This document shows positions 33,345-46,047 of a stretch of DNA of 64,000 nt, piece by piece. The notes beneath the pieces are model-generated. The model was given only the letters and a program-made list of their open reading frames with translations. It had not been told where the DNA came from and ran no database searches. Every line of letters starts with the position of its first letter. The first letter of the stretch is position 1. The stretch spans positions 8,804,001 through 8,868,000 of the forward strand of contig OY992835.1 in the NCBI GenBank assembly GCA_963921425.1. Reading direction: 5' to 3'. This DNA comes from Dryas octopetala (taxonomy: Eukaryota; Streptophyta; Magnoliopsida; Rosales; Rosaceae). A program made the translations under genes and the position numbers.

Positions 33345-34605
33345 GTTCACGTCGTTGGCTAGCTTTTCTTATAGGTACGTATATATAGTGAAATATATAA
33401 CAAATAGAAGTTTCTTTCAATATTTCTTTTCCTCTTTTTTTTTTTTTTTTTTTCCTTCTTGCACAAATTAATAACTTTAATAGTTTTTGAATATAGCCAT
33501 TTTGGAAGGTGTTTTTGGGACCAGCATAATCGTTGGTTGTATTATATGCATATCAAGGAAAAGAAAGGTCATATTCAAGAAATATAAAAGTAATGAGTTT
33601 GATGTCGAAGCATTTATAAGGAATTATGGATCACTTACCCCAAAGCGGTATAGTTATTCGAATGTGAAGAAAATGACAAACTCATTCAAAGATAAAATAG
33701 GCAGAGGAGGATATGGCACTGTGTACAAAGGAGAGCTACCCGAAGGCCTTATTGTGGCAGTAAAAGTCCTAAGCGAGTCCAAGGGTGATGGAGAAGAATT
33801 CATTAATGAAGTTGCTAGCATTGGAAAAACTTCTCATGTCAACGTAGTCACTCTTTTGGGATTTTGTTATGAGAGGTACAAAAGAGCTCTGATTTACGAA
33901 TACATGCCTAATGGATCTCTGGATAAATTCACACATGACCGCAGATCTAATGAAAATTATCGGTTAGAATGGAACACATTATTGGAAATTGCAGTTGGAG
34001 TTGCGCGAGGACTAGAATACTTACATGGTGGTTGTAACACAAGAATTCTGCATTTTGACATAAAGCCTCAGAATATTCTCTTGGATAAAGATTTCTGTCC
34101 TAAAATATCTGATTTTGGCCTTGCAAAACTATGCAAAACAAAGGAGAGTATTGTGTCGATGCTGGGTACAAGAGGGACTGTAGGTTACATTGCACCGGAA
34201 GTATTTAGTCGGAACTTTGGAGGAGTATCTCACAAATCTGATGTTTACAGCTATGGGATGTTGGTTCTCGAAATGGTTGGAGCAAGAAAGAATTTGGATT
34301 CTGGAGTGTCTCATACTAGTGAAATGTTTCTGGATTATGTTTATAAAGATCTAGAGTTGGAAAATGATGAAAATATTTTTGGGGTTACATTAGAAGAGGA
34401 GAAGGAGATAGCAAGAAAGATGATATTAATAAGTTTATGGTGCATTCAGACCATTCCATCTGATCGGCCATCAATGAGCAAGGTGGTAGAGATGCTGGAA
34501 GGACCTCTTCATTCCTTGCAAATTGCACCAAAGCCTTTCTTGTTTTCACTTACAAGACCTGTAGAAGAATCTGTGACCACATCCCAACCATCTGAAACAA
34601 GCTAG
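33345..34605 (+). CDS. LRK10L: LRK10L-B exons 2 and 3 (membrane helix and kinase)
   Basis: Exon 2 is 33345-33374 (GTTCCAG| ... ATAG|GTACGT). Exon 3 is 33497-34605, after acceptor GAATATAG|CC. It encodes a membrane helix ([15 protein letters not shown]), SRKRK, glycine loop [16 protein letters not shown], non-RD catalytic loop [20 protein letters not shown] and GTVGYIAPE, and the kinase is complete to TAG. The third residue of GTxGYIAPE is Val here and in C but Ala in A. Phases match exon 1 at 26940-27717. By eye it is about 89-90% identical to the C kinase overall and about 96% from the catalytic loop onward. It is followed by the duplicated hydrolase remnant in opposite orientation. Confidence 0.9.
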
Positions 34606-35097
34606 GGCTGTATTAATTATGTGCTTATTAGGAAATTCAAGCTGAATTGTAAAAATATTTTTAGTTTGTGAAATTGAAACAATTTTCATTACGTAGAAAG
34701 TGAAAAAAAAAAAAAAAAAAACCAATTTTCATTATATAAAAAGTCAAAATGAAAGCCATTTTCATTTTTACTTTGTAAAATTTCTAAAACCACATCTGTG
34801 ACTCAAAATTGTCAAAATTAAAAGAACAATATTAACGTAGAAATTTCGCAAAAGTATAGTGACCGAAAGTGTCATTTGACCTTAAATGAATGTTTTATAG
34901 ATTAGAGTTTTAATTGACTTTTTAATTTTGGGTGAACTGAAATAGTAAAAAAACTTAGCTGAATTGAAAAGAAACTTTGGTTTAGTACCTAAACTGAAAC
35001 TGCCCCTCAATTTTATTTCAACAGCAGTACAAAAATCTTTTTGTATTTCAGTTTTGGGGGCAGATCTGTGACATTAGTTTTGGGTGGGTTGTAATTT

Positions 35098-36718
35098 TAA
35101 TTGTGATCCTTTAACTGAACAGTTCATTTACAAGTTGTGTACCCTACTGTACCTAGCCATGAGAAAAATACAACCCACCCAAAGAAGACTTATAAATCCA
35201 ATAAAATTATGCTTGAATTTCGATATGACCAGTAAATTCCCAGTTCTCTAGACCCAGATGCAATTATAAATACCAAATTACAAGGAGTGCTGAAACTAAA
35301 GGTATTTGGTGTTTAAATGAGGCTGATTTTTCATAAGAAACACAAAGCAGGGTTTCCCTCAAATCTCTGAATATACATACAAATGAAAAATAAAATTTAT
35401 GTGAACAACACACGCTCAAATCTATTCCACTGAGAATAGATACATCGTTAAATAAGTGGAAGGAGAAATCGAATACCTTATCAAGTGGTTATCAGCGCAT
35501 AACTTTATTTCAACTGCTTTCCATGTAATAACAAATCACCACACTAAAACATTTTATTACTATTTTCCACAGCAGAACATCTAAAACAATTAGAATAGGT
35601 AGCAATTTCTAGCTTGAGAGATGGAAATGGAATGTGATTGGTAACATAACCATAAAGTATAGTTACCTCTCCTGATCTCAACCAAATCATGATAACTAGA
35701 ATCCCAATAAAATGCAATCCCCAAACCACTCTTGCTTAGTTTTTTGCTAAACTAAATATTCACTTATATTGTTCGCCAGATTGATGCTGCAAGAAGCATC
35801 TTTTTATCAGTTCTGTCTGGTGTCCACCTAAACTGGACAGAGTTATAGATGTTATAGCAAAACTTCGTAAAATAATATGTCAAAAAATCAATGTTCTAGC
35901 CATGCATTCCGAGTTGGATTTACAATTTCAAGTTATAAGCAGATGTGGGTTTTAACTTAGGTTGCAATCATGGTAAAAAAATCAACTGAAGAATTTGATC
36001 CATATGAATTTTCTCAACCAATAGTTATAGACTTTATGTAATCTCTTGAAAATTAATTAAAGAATTTTGCAATGCTAATACCTTCAAAGTTGTTATTCAT
36101 TTTTTCGTACCATAGAAATTGTGTGGTTAAGTTTCCACCTCCCTCTGCAATTAAGAGGGAGTGAGGAAGGCAGGGAAAATCAAAAGAGAGAGGAGATATA
36201 CTTACATGTATAACGAGGACAGGACAGTTCACCATTGGTATTTTTTCGATATTCTGGAAAAACATAATATTAAATATAAGCCCCATTTGCAGGATGAAAC
36301 AAGCGTGCAGTACAGAATCGATCACTGGTACCAAAATACCTTGTAAATATCAAACCAGTATGTCCGTTTGACAGGGTACAAAACCCTCAGCCCAGACAAA
36401 ATGGGACTGTGTAACACAACACCTCTCAAGGTTGGTATACGTGATGCAAGATCAACAGTGGGGCCACTACCGACAGACTGACCATATAATATTAGTTGTT
36501 CGTCTTTAACCCCATATTGCTCCTTGAGATATTTGTATGCTTCATCAATGTCTGCATATGTATTACATTCACTTGCCTGTTTCAAAAGGAAAGGGCAACT
36601 GTTACATCATTATATATGTTACACAATAAAAATCAGAACAGCTATTAAATTCATCCAAAGATGGCTAGACTTATTCAAGCGAAGTAGATGAAGTATCAAT
36701 GACTGAATATGCCAAATC
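35098..36718 (-). pseudogene. ABHD17-type alpha/beta hydrolase duplicate, lacking first and last exons
   Basis: Two intact exons remain on minus. 36340-36576 (79 codons) holds the nucleophile elbow GQSVGSG and ends YPVKRTYWFDIYK. 36206-36253 encodes NIEKIPMVNCPVLVIH. The last exon, which carries the catalytic Asp and His, has been cut out: about 400 bp present at 60806-61207 in the parent are missing at about 35548, including the splice acceptor. The exon before (YDYSGYGQSTGK in the parent) is also absent, because similarity ends at 36718. Without Asp and His it cannot be an active hydrolase. Confidence 0.88.
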
Positions 36719-36743
36719 TTTAATTTATAGGAGAACGACAAAC

Positions 36744-37268
36744 CTGATGATGATTTTGTTGCAGTTGATTTGCCACATGTGGCTGCATAGGTCTGGTCTT
36801 GGCAAAAGCAAAGGAATCCACCACCATTACTAGTGTCAACGCCACACTTTCCTCCTGAATCCTCACAATTCTTGCATTGACAATTATCATTTACCGCCCT
36901 TGTACAGCTCACAGAAGATTCAACTGAAGCATCTTGTGTAATATAGTAAAATGGGGTGGTTGAGGGTGGTGTTATGAAAACTCGGAGGGCAGATAGTACC
37001 CCAGTAATCCTGTCTAGCAACTTTTAAAGTCGGAGGACTATCAGAAGCCATTCCAAGGATTCTGAGCTCGATATCAATGCTGGTGATCACTGGGATGTTG
37101 TTTTTGCATTGGACCTCGAAAGGGGTACGTGATGTTTATTCTGCCCCCGCAGTCAATGGTTTGGTTGCAGTTTGTATATTGTGGATCATCGGCGCATAGA
37201 CATAGCTCGAAGTTGATTGAAATAATCAAAAGAAAAGGAATCAAAGATTGAAGCAGAAGGGAATGCAT
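36744..37268 (-). pseudogene. Orphan LRK10L ectodomain exon with internal deletions
   Basis: Starts MHSLLLQSLIPFLLIISINF, then [18 protein letters not shown] and INITYPF. There a deletion of about 46 bp removes the [13 protein letters not shown] segment and shifts the frame. A second, larger deletion joins the middle ([14 protein letters not shown]) to the WAK-associated block ([25 protein letters not shown]). The donor ATCATCAG|GTTTGT (exon end 36744) is intact, but no kinase lies downstream on minus; the hydrolase duplicate begins at 36718. Its upstream region was carried 9.3 kb away by transposons (see 46629). Confidence 0.9.
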
Positions 37269-38027
37269 CTAGCTTAGACGAAATGTTCAGAGTACATTAG
37301 AGGCAAAGTTATTCAACCTACTTTACAAGGGTGTGATACGAATGGGTTGTGAAATAAAAAAGATACGCTAGTACACAAGCCCCAAGACCACACACACCGC
37401 GCTGTGAAGAACAACAAACCAGAAAAGAATAGCAGAATAGGAAAAGGCACCAAAACTAAACTCTACTGCTCGGAAGAAACCTCTGTACACTAAGGAAGAT
37501 AAAACTAGTGAGGTCTTAGTTGATGAGCGCCTAAAAGCAATTAATCACCAACAGCTGGACCTATTAACTAGATAAAGGCTATAAAGTAAACTAATTAACA
37601 GCTGATAGGCCTTGAGCCACATAAACAAAACAGAACAGTAAATGATGTTTTATGTTTCCAATAGAAACTTTAAAGCTTAACACTCACCCTTAAAATGATT
37701 TTTGGAAACTAGCCCAAGCTTTGCATAAAGAGCTTCAAAGGGTCCTTTGGAGAGAGCCTTGGTGAATAAGTCTGCAACATTATCCTTACTCCCCACCTTC
37801 ACATTGTTGATTGTACCATCAAGAACTTTCTAACAAATGAAATGATGCTCAATTTCAATATGCTTTGTTCTAGCATGACACACTGGATTTGAAGCGAGCT
37901 TGATAGCACTTTGATTGTCACCAAACAGACTGGATTTCAATATGTTGGCTTGTGAATAAGCAGATAGACATCCTTGATGAGTCTTCAAAGCCAAACACAC
38001 TCTTGTGCAGCAAGTGTAGCAGCCTTA

Positions 38028-39054
38028 TGTTGGTTTTGGCTCTAATTGGACCCACTTGGGTTTGGCCCATTTATTTCGCCCATTTGTTTGAGTGGCCTAT
38101 GTTATAATTATATCAATGCTATAGTTTACATTCCGTAATGTCAATTGGAAATCAAATGTCAATTGGAAATCAAACTCCAGTTCAGATTACTTACCGTGCG
38201 GAAGTGTATTGAATTAGTGTAACCACCTCAATGTTACGGCCTCGATGTGCAGTAATCGAATGTCAATTGGAAATAAATGCCAATTGGAAATCAAACTCCA
38301 GTTCAGATTACTTACCGTGCGGAAGTGTATTGAATTAGTGTAACCATCTCGATGTTACGGCCTCGATGTACAGTTGACATCTCATATAGCAATTAGTACC
38401 GCAATCGAATGTCAATTGGAAATCAAATGCCAATTGGAAATCAAACTCCAGTTCAGATTACTTACCGTGCGGAAGTGTATTGAATTAGTGTTACGGCCTC
38501 GATGTGCAGTAATCAACACAGCTGCTGTGGAACGTAAATCACAACTTCTGTGCACGTTTTTGTGTCTCCAAGGTAAGAGAATTGCTATGAAAGTCAGATC
38601 CCAAGATTTCCACGATCCCAAAGCTCCCAGACTCTTTCGGTGAATTGTCTAAGGTCGAGTTACTGAAGAGTATATGCACGAGTGTTTATATATAAGTCTT
38701 CCATCAGACTTTCTCTTTTTCTTGTAGTTTCCTAGAGAGAGTTATCAGAAGTGTGGTGATCGAGATTGGGTCTTTGTTTGAATTCAAATTCAAAGACCAC
38801 AATCCCCATCTGCCATCCTTATCTCTTAACTGAGATATGAGTTTTATCCAATCAGCAGAGATAAGATAGTATCCACCCCAAGTGGGCGGATAATTATTGA
38901 AATTACATGAAGTTAATTTCAGATAATTGTAACAGCTTATATTGTGCCACATCACTTTGAGCAAGTGGGAGGGGTTGGGCTTGTTTCACCCGAAACTCAA
39001 AGCTTCTAAAAAGAAGCTTTCAGCTATTCTATTGAGAAGGAGCAGCAAAACATA

Positions 39055-39092
<38 letters not shown>

Positions 39093-39546
39093 GGAGGCAC
39101 AGCCACACCAATTAAGGAGAAGATGGAGTGCAGCTGAAGGGAAAACTCAGCAAGAGCAGTCGCACCTTTGTTCCTTCCCTTTGTTGTTTGTGGGGGCTGC
39201 TACACTTTGGTATTGATCTCTCTCCTTTGTTCTTTGTATTTGTGAACAAGATTTGTTCTTTGTTCTAGTACGTTCTTTGGTGAGTGCAGCCACCACATTT
39301 GTGAAGGAGACCAAACATCCTTCTTCTGTTCTGGTGGTGGGCTGTAGAGTGTTTAGGTGTGTGAGAGTTGTATACTCTTCTGTAATCTCCTTTTGTTATA
39401 GTGGAATTTCCTCTCCAGGTCCGCCAAACTACATTAAGGCCGAACCAGTATAAATCTTTGTGTTCTCTTGTTGGATTTATTTATGTTTTGGTTTGTATTT
39501 CGCCTGACATATATTTGGACTCATATCCGTCGCTTCCTGCACAACA
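38028..39546. mobile_element. Solo LTR, 1.5 kb, TSD CCTTA
   Basis: Begins TGTTG and ends CAACA, flanked by CCTTA at 38023-38027 and 39547-39551. It contains a TATA-like TTTATATATAAG near 38684, a (GA)n run at 39060-39090 and no coding sequence. The matching internal region and second LTR are absent, as after LTR-LTR recombination. Confidence 0.85.
38137..38515. repeat. Three tandem copies of about 130 bp within the solo LTR
   Basis: Each unit contains GTCAATTGGAAATCAAA, CCAGTTCAGATTACTTACCG, TGCGGAAGTGTATTGAATTA and GTTACGGCCTCGATGT. Spacing between units is about 125-180 bp, with small insertions. Confidence 0.85.
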
Positions 39547-40079
39547 CCTTATACTTTGCTTCTGTTGTAGAAAGAGACACTGAGTCTTGCTTTTTGCTGC
39601 ACCAAGAAACTCCGGCAGAATTACATAAAAAAACATAACCAGATGTGAACTTTCTTTCGTCCAACTCTCCACCCAAGTCAGCATCCGTGTATCCACTCAG
39701 CAAAAACTGACCACCTTTTTTGTAGAAGAGTACCAATTAAATCAAGTGTAGAGTGTACATATTTTAGAATATCTTTTGCGGCTTCTAAATGTGGCTTTCG
39801 AGGCTCCTGCAAGAATCTATTGACAAGTCCAACTGTGAAGAACAAAGCAGAAAAGGAAATAGCAGAATGGGAAAAGGCACCAAAACAAAACTCTAGTGCT
39901 CTGAATAAACCTCAGTACACTAAGGAAGATAAAATTAGTGAGGTCTTAGTTGATGAACACCTAAAAGCAATCACCAACAGCTGGCCTATTAACTAGATAA
40001 AGGCTATAAAGTAAACTAATTAATAGCTGATAGGCCTTGAGCCACATAAACAAAACAGAACAGTAAATGATGTTTATGT

Positions 40080-40623
40080 TGTAAGAATTAAATGGACTGA
40101 TGCCTTGTTCTACTCGGAGTCAATATTACACTTATACTTAAGATACAAGTAATAGGTTTATTAATAAGACATAAATCAGCAAGTCCATCTTAAATAGATT
40201 ACTTATCTGAGTTGGACTAGGAAAACTAAGTTACTTAAAGGCCTTATACTATAAACAAGGCAATGATCCAGCAAAGTCTTTATAGAGTCCTATTAGGATT
40301 GGATTCTGGAGTCCTTGATGGGAGGAACTAGGAATCTATGAGTACTCTATATAAGCACAGGTCCCTAGTCACACAGCTTGACACTTAGAATCAATAAGCT
40401 CTGCCCCATTGTGTGAGAGGTTAATTCATTGCTATGATGGCTAGAAGACTTGAGCATCTTGACTTGATCGAGGTATTTAATTTGCTAGCAGTATGTCTTC
40501 ATCAGGTTAGTAGTTAATTATATATTACAGTTATATGCTTAGCAGTAGAATCATATTGATCTTGAGTTATACTTGTATCTGTTGATTTGTGTATGCTACA
40601 TAATTTATGTTTCAGTTCTTACA
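40080..40623 (+). repeat. 5' LTR of the LARD-like element
   Basis: TGTAAGAATTAAATGGACTG ... TTCAGTTCTTACA, with a TATA box CTATATAAGC near 40345. Confidence 0.93.
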
Positions 40624-42059
40624 TGTGGTATCAGAGCCTCTATACACAAACTAGAGATCAAGATAAAGTTGTTTCAGTTTTTCGATCACATGGTTTTACT
40701 GATAAGTTCATGTAACTAAATTTATACTAATGCTTGAAATCAATATAATATATGTATAAAGCACTGAATAAATAAAGCATGCTATAGTTTGTTCAATATA
40801 ACAAATTTCATCGAATATAATATTATACATATATATTGGTATGGCTTGCATTATTGGGAATTTGGGAAACACCAAAAGGTGCACAGAGATTAAAAGGAAG
40901 CACCATGCGGTGCGTTTTGGGTTAATCAAAGAAACACTTTCAGACCCTTTCCCCATTTGTTTTCTTCCTGCGTTTCTTTTAGGGTTCTTCGAACCCATTT
41001 TGGGGGTTTTCCTCTTTTAGTGTTTCTTTTTGGGCACGATTTTGGTTGTTTTAATCAATGGGCTTTTATTTTAAGATCATTCCAGCACCTATTTCATGCT
41101 TTATTTCACCAATTTTTATTGTTTTTTTCATGAAATTCGAAGGATTCATCAATGTTAGTTATTGGGTTTTTCCAATTTCAATTTTATGGCAGATTTTGCG
41201 TGAATCCTTGCTGTGGATATATTCTGAAACTTCTATTAAGCATGATTACAGTGATTATTTGCTTCGATTTTCACTTGCTTGATGAAATTAAATTTTTTTT
41301 TTTTGGGTTCATGATTTTCTTTTCCGTTTTTATTTTTATTTTCTGGGCTTGTTGTCATCTTGAGTTATGATTGTTTATTCATCTATACTTGCTGGAATTA
41401 CTTTTGTATGATGAAAAATTTGTTGGAAAATCAAAGTTCAGGAAATTTCTTATTGGCGGTGGATAGTTTTTCTGTTTCTACTAATTTTGTGGCTGCTAAT
41501 AGAGTATCTATAATATGAAATTTTATATGGATATTATGATCTTAAGATTGCAGGAACATAATGCAAAAGGTTGCGATTAAGACAAGCAATATTTTTGCTT
41601 GACAGTACTGTTTATTTATTTATTTTTTCCTAACTTATTTTTGCAGAATTGTTTTATTTTGAGCACTCTGTTGGGCTAGATGGCATCTGGGTCATCTAGC
41701 ATATGTTTTTCCTGCAATACATGTTTTATTAGAGTGTTTACATGTTTTGCTATGAACATAATAAAAGAAAAGGATCAATGCTTCTGGTAAGCTCACAGCA
41801 AGTGGGCAAGTATTTTATGATCTGCACCTAAAGATTGTCTGTTGAGCATCAAGAATTATATGTGCAGTTCACAAATACATACATGAATTTTTATTTGGTA
41901 CGATCCTGTGGAGTAATTAAGTTTCATGTTTACAGTCACATAACTATATATATTGGTTGTTCCTTTACTAGTTAATAAATCTATACATAAGTGTTTTCTA
42001 TTACCTTATACATAACCATATTGTTTATTATCTTATTGCTGAATTTTGTGCATATATAC

Positions 42060-43150
42060 AGTCCATGTATTTTGTATTCATCAGTTAAGTAAGCATTGGT
42101 AATTCAGTATATGCAAGGATTAACTAGGTTATGTATTCTATCCGCTGCAGAATTGTAATAAGTTTAACAATTCAAATTGAGAACATGATCTAGTAGATAT
42201 GATCATAGTTTTCAAGGTGTCAGATAACACAAATCCTTATGCATCTTGGGCTTTATGATCAATAAAGCATGTTCTCAGATCATAAGAAGGTAATTCTGCA
42301 TTCTTTAGGTGCTTGTTGGTTCTCTTAAAAGAGGAAAAGCCATCTGAGCACTTAAAGTGCAGAATTAACATGTCACAGCCTGACTATGAGGCCAGTTTCT
42401 TCTTTTGGATATAATTTCTACTAAACAAATTGCAGAAAGCATATTCAGAACAAGGGCACTCATAGCAGATTGGGGACATGATTCATTGCATTCATCTTTT
42501 CTACGTGAACACAACAAATTCGATTCATGTAGAGAATATTTAGTTTTTTGGTTTTTTTTTTTTGGTTTTTACTAAATAAGAGTTTTTCTCCCAGAATTAG
42601 ACCATTCGTTCTCTTCCATGTATACATGCATATCTACAAATTTTTCATGAGGTTATGTGTTAATAAAAATTTTCATTCCGCGGCATATATATTATATATA
42701 TGATACATAACCTTATTAGGTTGTTTACTTATTGATTAATCCTATATGGTACCAACTGGTAATTCTGAACATGCAAGGATTAATAAGGCTATATAATCTA
42801 CTATAGAATTGATGATAAATCTGTGATCAGTTGCTCGGTTTTCGTTCATAGTTGTCATTATGTCAGAAATCACAAATTCTTCTGCATATTGAGTGTTGTG
42901 ATCAAGCTAACAGTACTTGACATCAACTAGATTGAAAGTTTTTTGTTAGCTCTCTTTAAAGGGATAATTAAAGCCATTTGAATACTTAAAATACAGAATT
43001 CACATATTGTTTCCTGCTTATAAGATCAGTTTTCCTATATAGTTGGAAATTCTGCTGAACAAATTGCAGAAAGGCCATCTAGAAGAAGGGATCTTATAAT
43101 GGAATATGATACATAGTCTTAACTACATGAACAGAACAAATATGTTTCAT
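42060..43150 (+). repeat. Diverged internal tandem duplication in the LARD-like element
   Basis: Two copies of about 640 bp. GGTAATTC..TATATGCAAGGATTAA recurs near 42100 and 42758; CAAATTGCAGAAAG recurs near 42427 and 43058. Confidence 0.6.
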
Positions 43151-43269
43151 GTGGTCAAGGACACCTGCAGATTGGAGTACATATGAATATATTTTCGATG
43201 AAGATATGAAAATATATTCTTTTAAGCATATTTAATCAAATTTAAGTGTTATTTGGTTATAACTGCAGC

Positions 43270-43450
43270 ATCCATGAGTTTTTTATAATCTAGCATTGAA
43301 CCACTTAATGGTCACAATTTCAAGAAGTGGAAGCATGACATTGAAATTGTGTTAGGTCTCAATGATTTAGATTTGGCACTAAGAGAAGAGAAACCAGTTG
43401 CAATAACAGCAACTAGCACTGCAGATGAAAAGGATTTCCTTCTGTCCATA
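43270..43450 (+). pseudogene. Copia gag N-terminal relic in the LARD-like element
   Basis: Reads IEPLNGHNFKKWKHDIEIVL and LNDLDLALREEKP, the start of a copia-type gag (UBN2-like). It stops after about 50 codons. A second degraded copy at about 43645-43740 reads IEPLNGSNFKKWK, stop, DLEITL. Confidence 0.7.
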
Positions 43451-43465
43451 TTGACGTGGGAGGTC

Positions 43466-43496
<31 letters not shown>

Positions 43497-46047
43497 AGGA
43501 AGTGTATATAGTTTTATGATCTAGTGCTACAGCATGGTTTACTCTCAGCCTATAGGTGTGAGTTAATTGTGTTTATAAGGCATTTCTTGGGGATTAAGTT
43601 TAAAGATTAAATTAAATTTTCAGTTATGAATTCCTCTGCTAGCTATCAATTCCATTGAACCCCTGAATGGTAGCAATTTTAAGAAGTGGAAGTGAGATTT
43701 AGAGATTACTTTAGTTCTCTTAGATCATGACTTAGCCGTGGTTAAGAACTTTCATGTTTTTCCATTATGGATTCCAAGTTTTGTTTTGTGCGCGGCTAAA
43801 CTATCAGGTATCTATGAATTATGGAGTCTTGGTTTGATATATATATATATATGAATTTATACATATCAGTTTCTGTTTTGGACGAATATATATACCTATG
43901 TCGGTATGTCTCTCGATTTCCTTCAGTTAATTAACATCTATTAGTTTTGCTTCCATGGTGTAATAAGCTTTGGATACTCTCACATATATTATTCAAAGTT
44001 ATATATGTAATTATATTTGAATAATTAATCAATTTTCATGATCAAGCATTGTCGGCAAGTACGTGCAGTTATATTGATCCGAAAGAAATATACATATATA
44101 TAAATGTTTGTTATTATCAAAAATTATAGATCAATTAGTATATGCATAACTTCATGATCTTGACTTAATGTCGGCATATGTATCCGCTTTGATATGTACA
44201 TGGCATGATTATCAATAAAATGCATTGCATCACGAAATCAGACCATTGCATGCACTCCAGTCCCTTTTATTGTTGATAAATATATCGAACATATCTATTC
44301 CTCTTTGATTGATCCTGCTGCCTTATATATGCTTAGAGTCATGCATATGTGCTATTTATATATATATATAAAGATATAATGCAATTTTGTTGATAAAGGA
44401 TCTGAATTTGGTTTGATACATGCATTTATTCAATTAGTGTATATATATTAAATTTGTTCATGCAGAACAGAAAAGTGGAGCTATGTGGGAAATTAAATTT
44501 TCTGTGTGCATTATTAAAAATTATTTGTTATGAAAAGTTAATCTGAAGTCTGCTGATCGATTTCATATATCCATGTGTGTTGATTTCCATCATGTTTATT
44601 TATGTGAGTACTATATATGACGAATTTCATTTAGATCAAGTTAATGCTTTTCTTGAACAGTTTATATGATCGATCATGATGAAACTGCTATGTTTATGGT
44701 CATTTACTTATTACATATATGAAATTTATATGTAAATTTGAAGTAGGCATTAATGCTGGTATGTGGCTTTAGATATTCATTGAAGTTTATGTAGAGTTTG
44801 AATTTTGACTATAAATTAGATTATCGTTTTTAATTAATTTGAGCAATGGAGCACTATTATGGCAGGTAGGAAATTGCTTGATGTAATTTGCTTGGTACAG
44901 GTAGGAAATTGCTTGATGTAATTTGCTTGGTATATGAATGTGTTTTAGCCTTAACTGATTCAGTGCATGACCATGATATATATATAATTAAAGCACTTGT
45001 GGTCGATTATATGCATTCATTATGATTCAGTTTGTAGATGGCGTAACTTATATTCATATGTGGAAGTATCACTTTATGCTTATGTATTTGATCAAGATCA
45101 GTTTCTTAGTTTTGCATATTTTAGGTGAATTCAAAATATTTTATTTACTATTTTGAGTATGCAATAAAGGACATTCAGTAGCATATTATGTTTCTTGCTC
45201 AAAAGTGTAATATAGTTGTGCATGTAGTCTCTTTGAACATAGAAATTGTGTTCATTAAATTTCTACTTTATAAGTGGCTTTTTTGAGACCCTTTTGATTA
45301 GTGGGAGTTAAAATATTTGTAAACTGAAGGGTTAATGATCACTTACATATGGATGCTTCACTTTTAGATGCTTTAGTTCAGTGGGAGCTTTAGAAATAGT
45401 GGGAGCTTCAGTTCTATCAGTACTACTGATTTTCTGCATTTCAGTTGTTAAGGCAGACAATAAGTGCCATAAATTCAATTTCGGTTATTTGAATTTTTTC
45501 AGTTATATTAAAATTGAACTAGACTTATCATGATTTCAGTTTGTCAGCTCAATTCTAATATATATGGTTTTTCAGTTTAAATTTTAAAGTATATATATAC
45601 ATACATTGTGGTATTCACATGTGTACCTATATAGATTGTGACATTGTCATTAAGATAATGCAGACAATAATTAAGGCATAATGTCTGTGCATGTGTATAG
45701 AGATCTTGCTAATAAGATTTTGTGATCTTGCATTTGGAGAAGGCAAAATCATTAAGAAGGACCGAGTTTACAAGTTTAATACTGTGTAAAACACAGCTAC
45801 TTTGTAAACCAATTTTCATTTTCATGCCTTGTAAATGACTTATGTGGGATATGGTATTGGCATCAATGACTATGAGTGGATTAAGCAGTTTAATGACTTA
45901 ATTGCATCTCATAATTTGGTGTTCAATATAATATCTTGACAAAGTTGAGCTAAGTCTTGTTAAATAATAAAACCAGCGCAAATTCAGATTACTTGCAGTA
46001 TTGTGTAAATGTGATGATTAAGAACAATGCTTGTCCAAGTGGGAGAA

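Larger units (their letters stand above)
33284..36718. repeat. Segmental duplicate of 57893-62371 (kinase exons plus hydrolase)
   Basis: Collinear similarity covers LRK10L exons 2-3, the 3' flank (34606-35092 against 59418-59881) and the minus-strand hydrolase region (35098-36718 against 60357-62371). The locus C copy is longer by a MITE in intron 2, about 470 bp at 59881-60350, and the hydrolase last exon. Non-coding flanks look above 95% identical by eye. Confidence 0.92.
37683..39833 (-). pseudogene. Copia RNase H remnant split by a solo LTR
   Basis: Minus strand, upper part 39547-39833: FLQEPRKPHLEAAK, SGYTDADLGGELDERKFTSG and DSVSLSTTEAKYK. It resumes below 38022 with AATLAAQECVWL, LFGDNQSAIKLASNPVCHAR, TKHIEIEHHFI and ADLFTKALSKGPFE, and ends at the purine tract AGGGTGAG. 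Joined across the insertion the domain is nearly continuous, with a few stops. Confidence 0.88.

Noticed and set aside
40626-40638. tRNA gene suggested by TGGTATCAGAGCC
   Set aside because: It is the retrotransposon primer-binding site; no tRNA cloverleaf surrounds it. The same applies at 3197 and 16869.
41058-41370. Hydrophobic small protein frames in the LARD interior
   Set aside because: Overlapping frames in T-rich sequence with no start context or homologue recognised; they are compositional artefacts.
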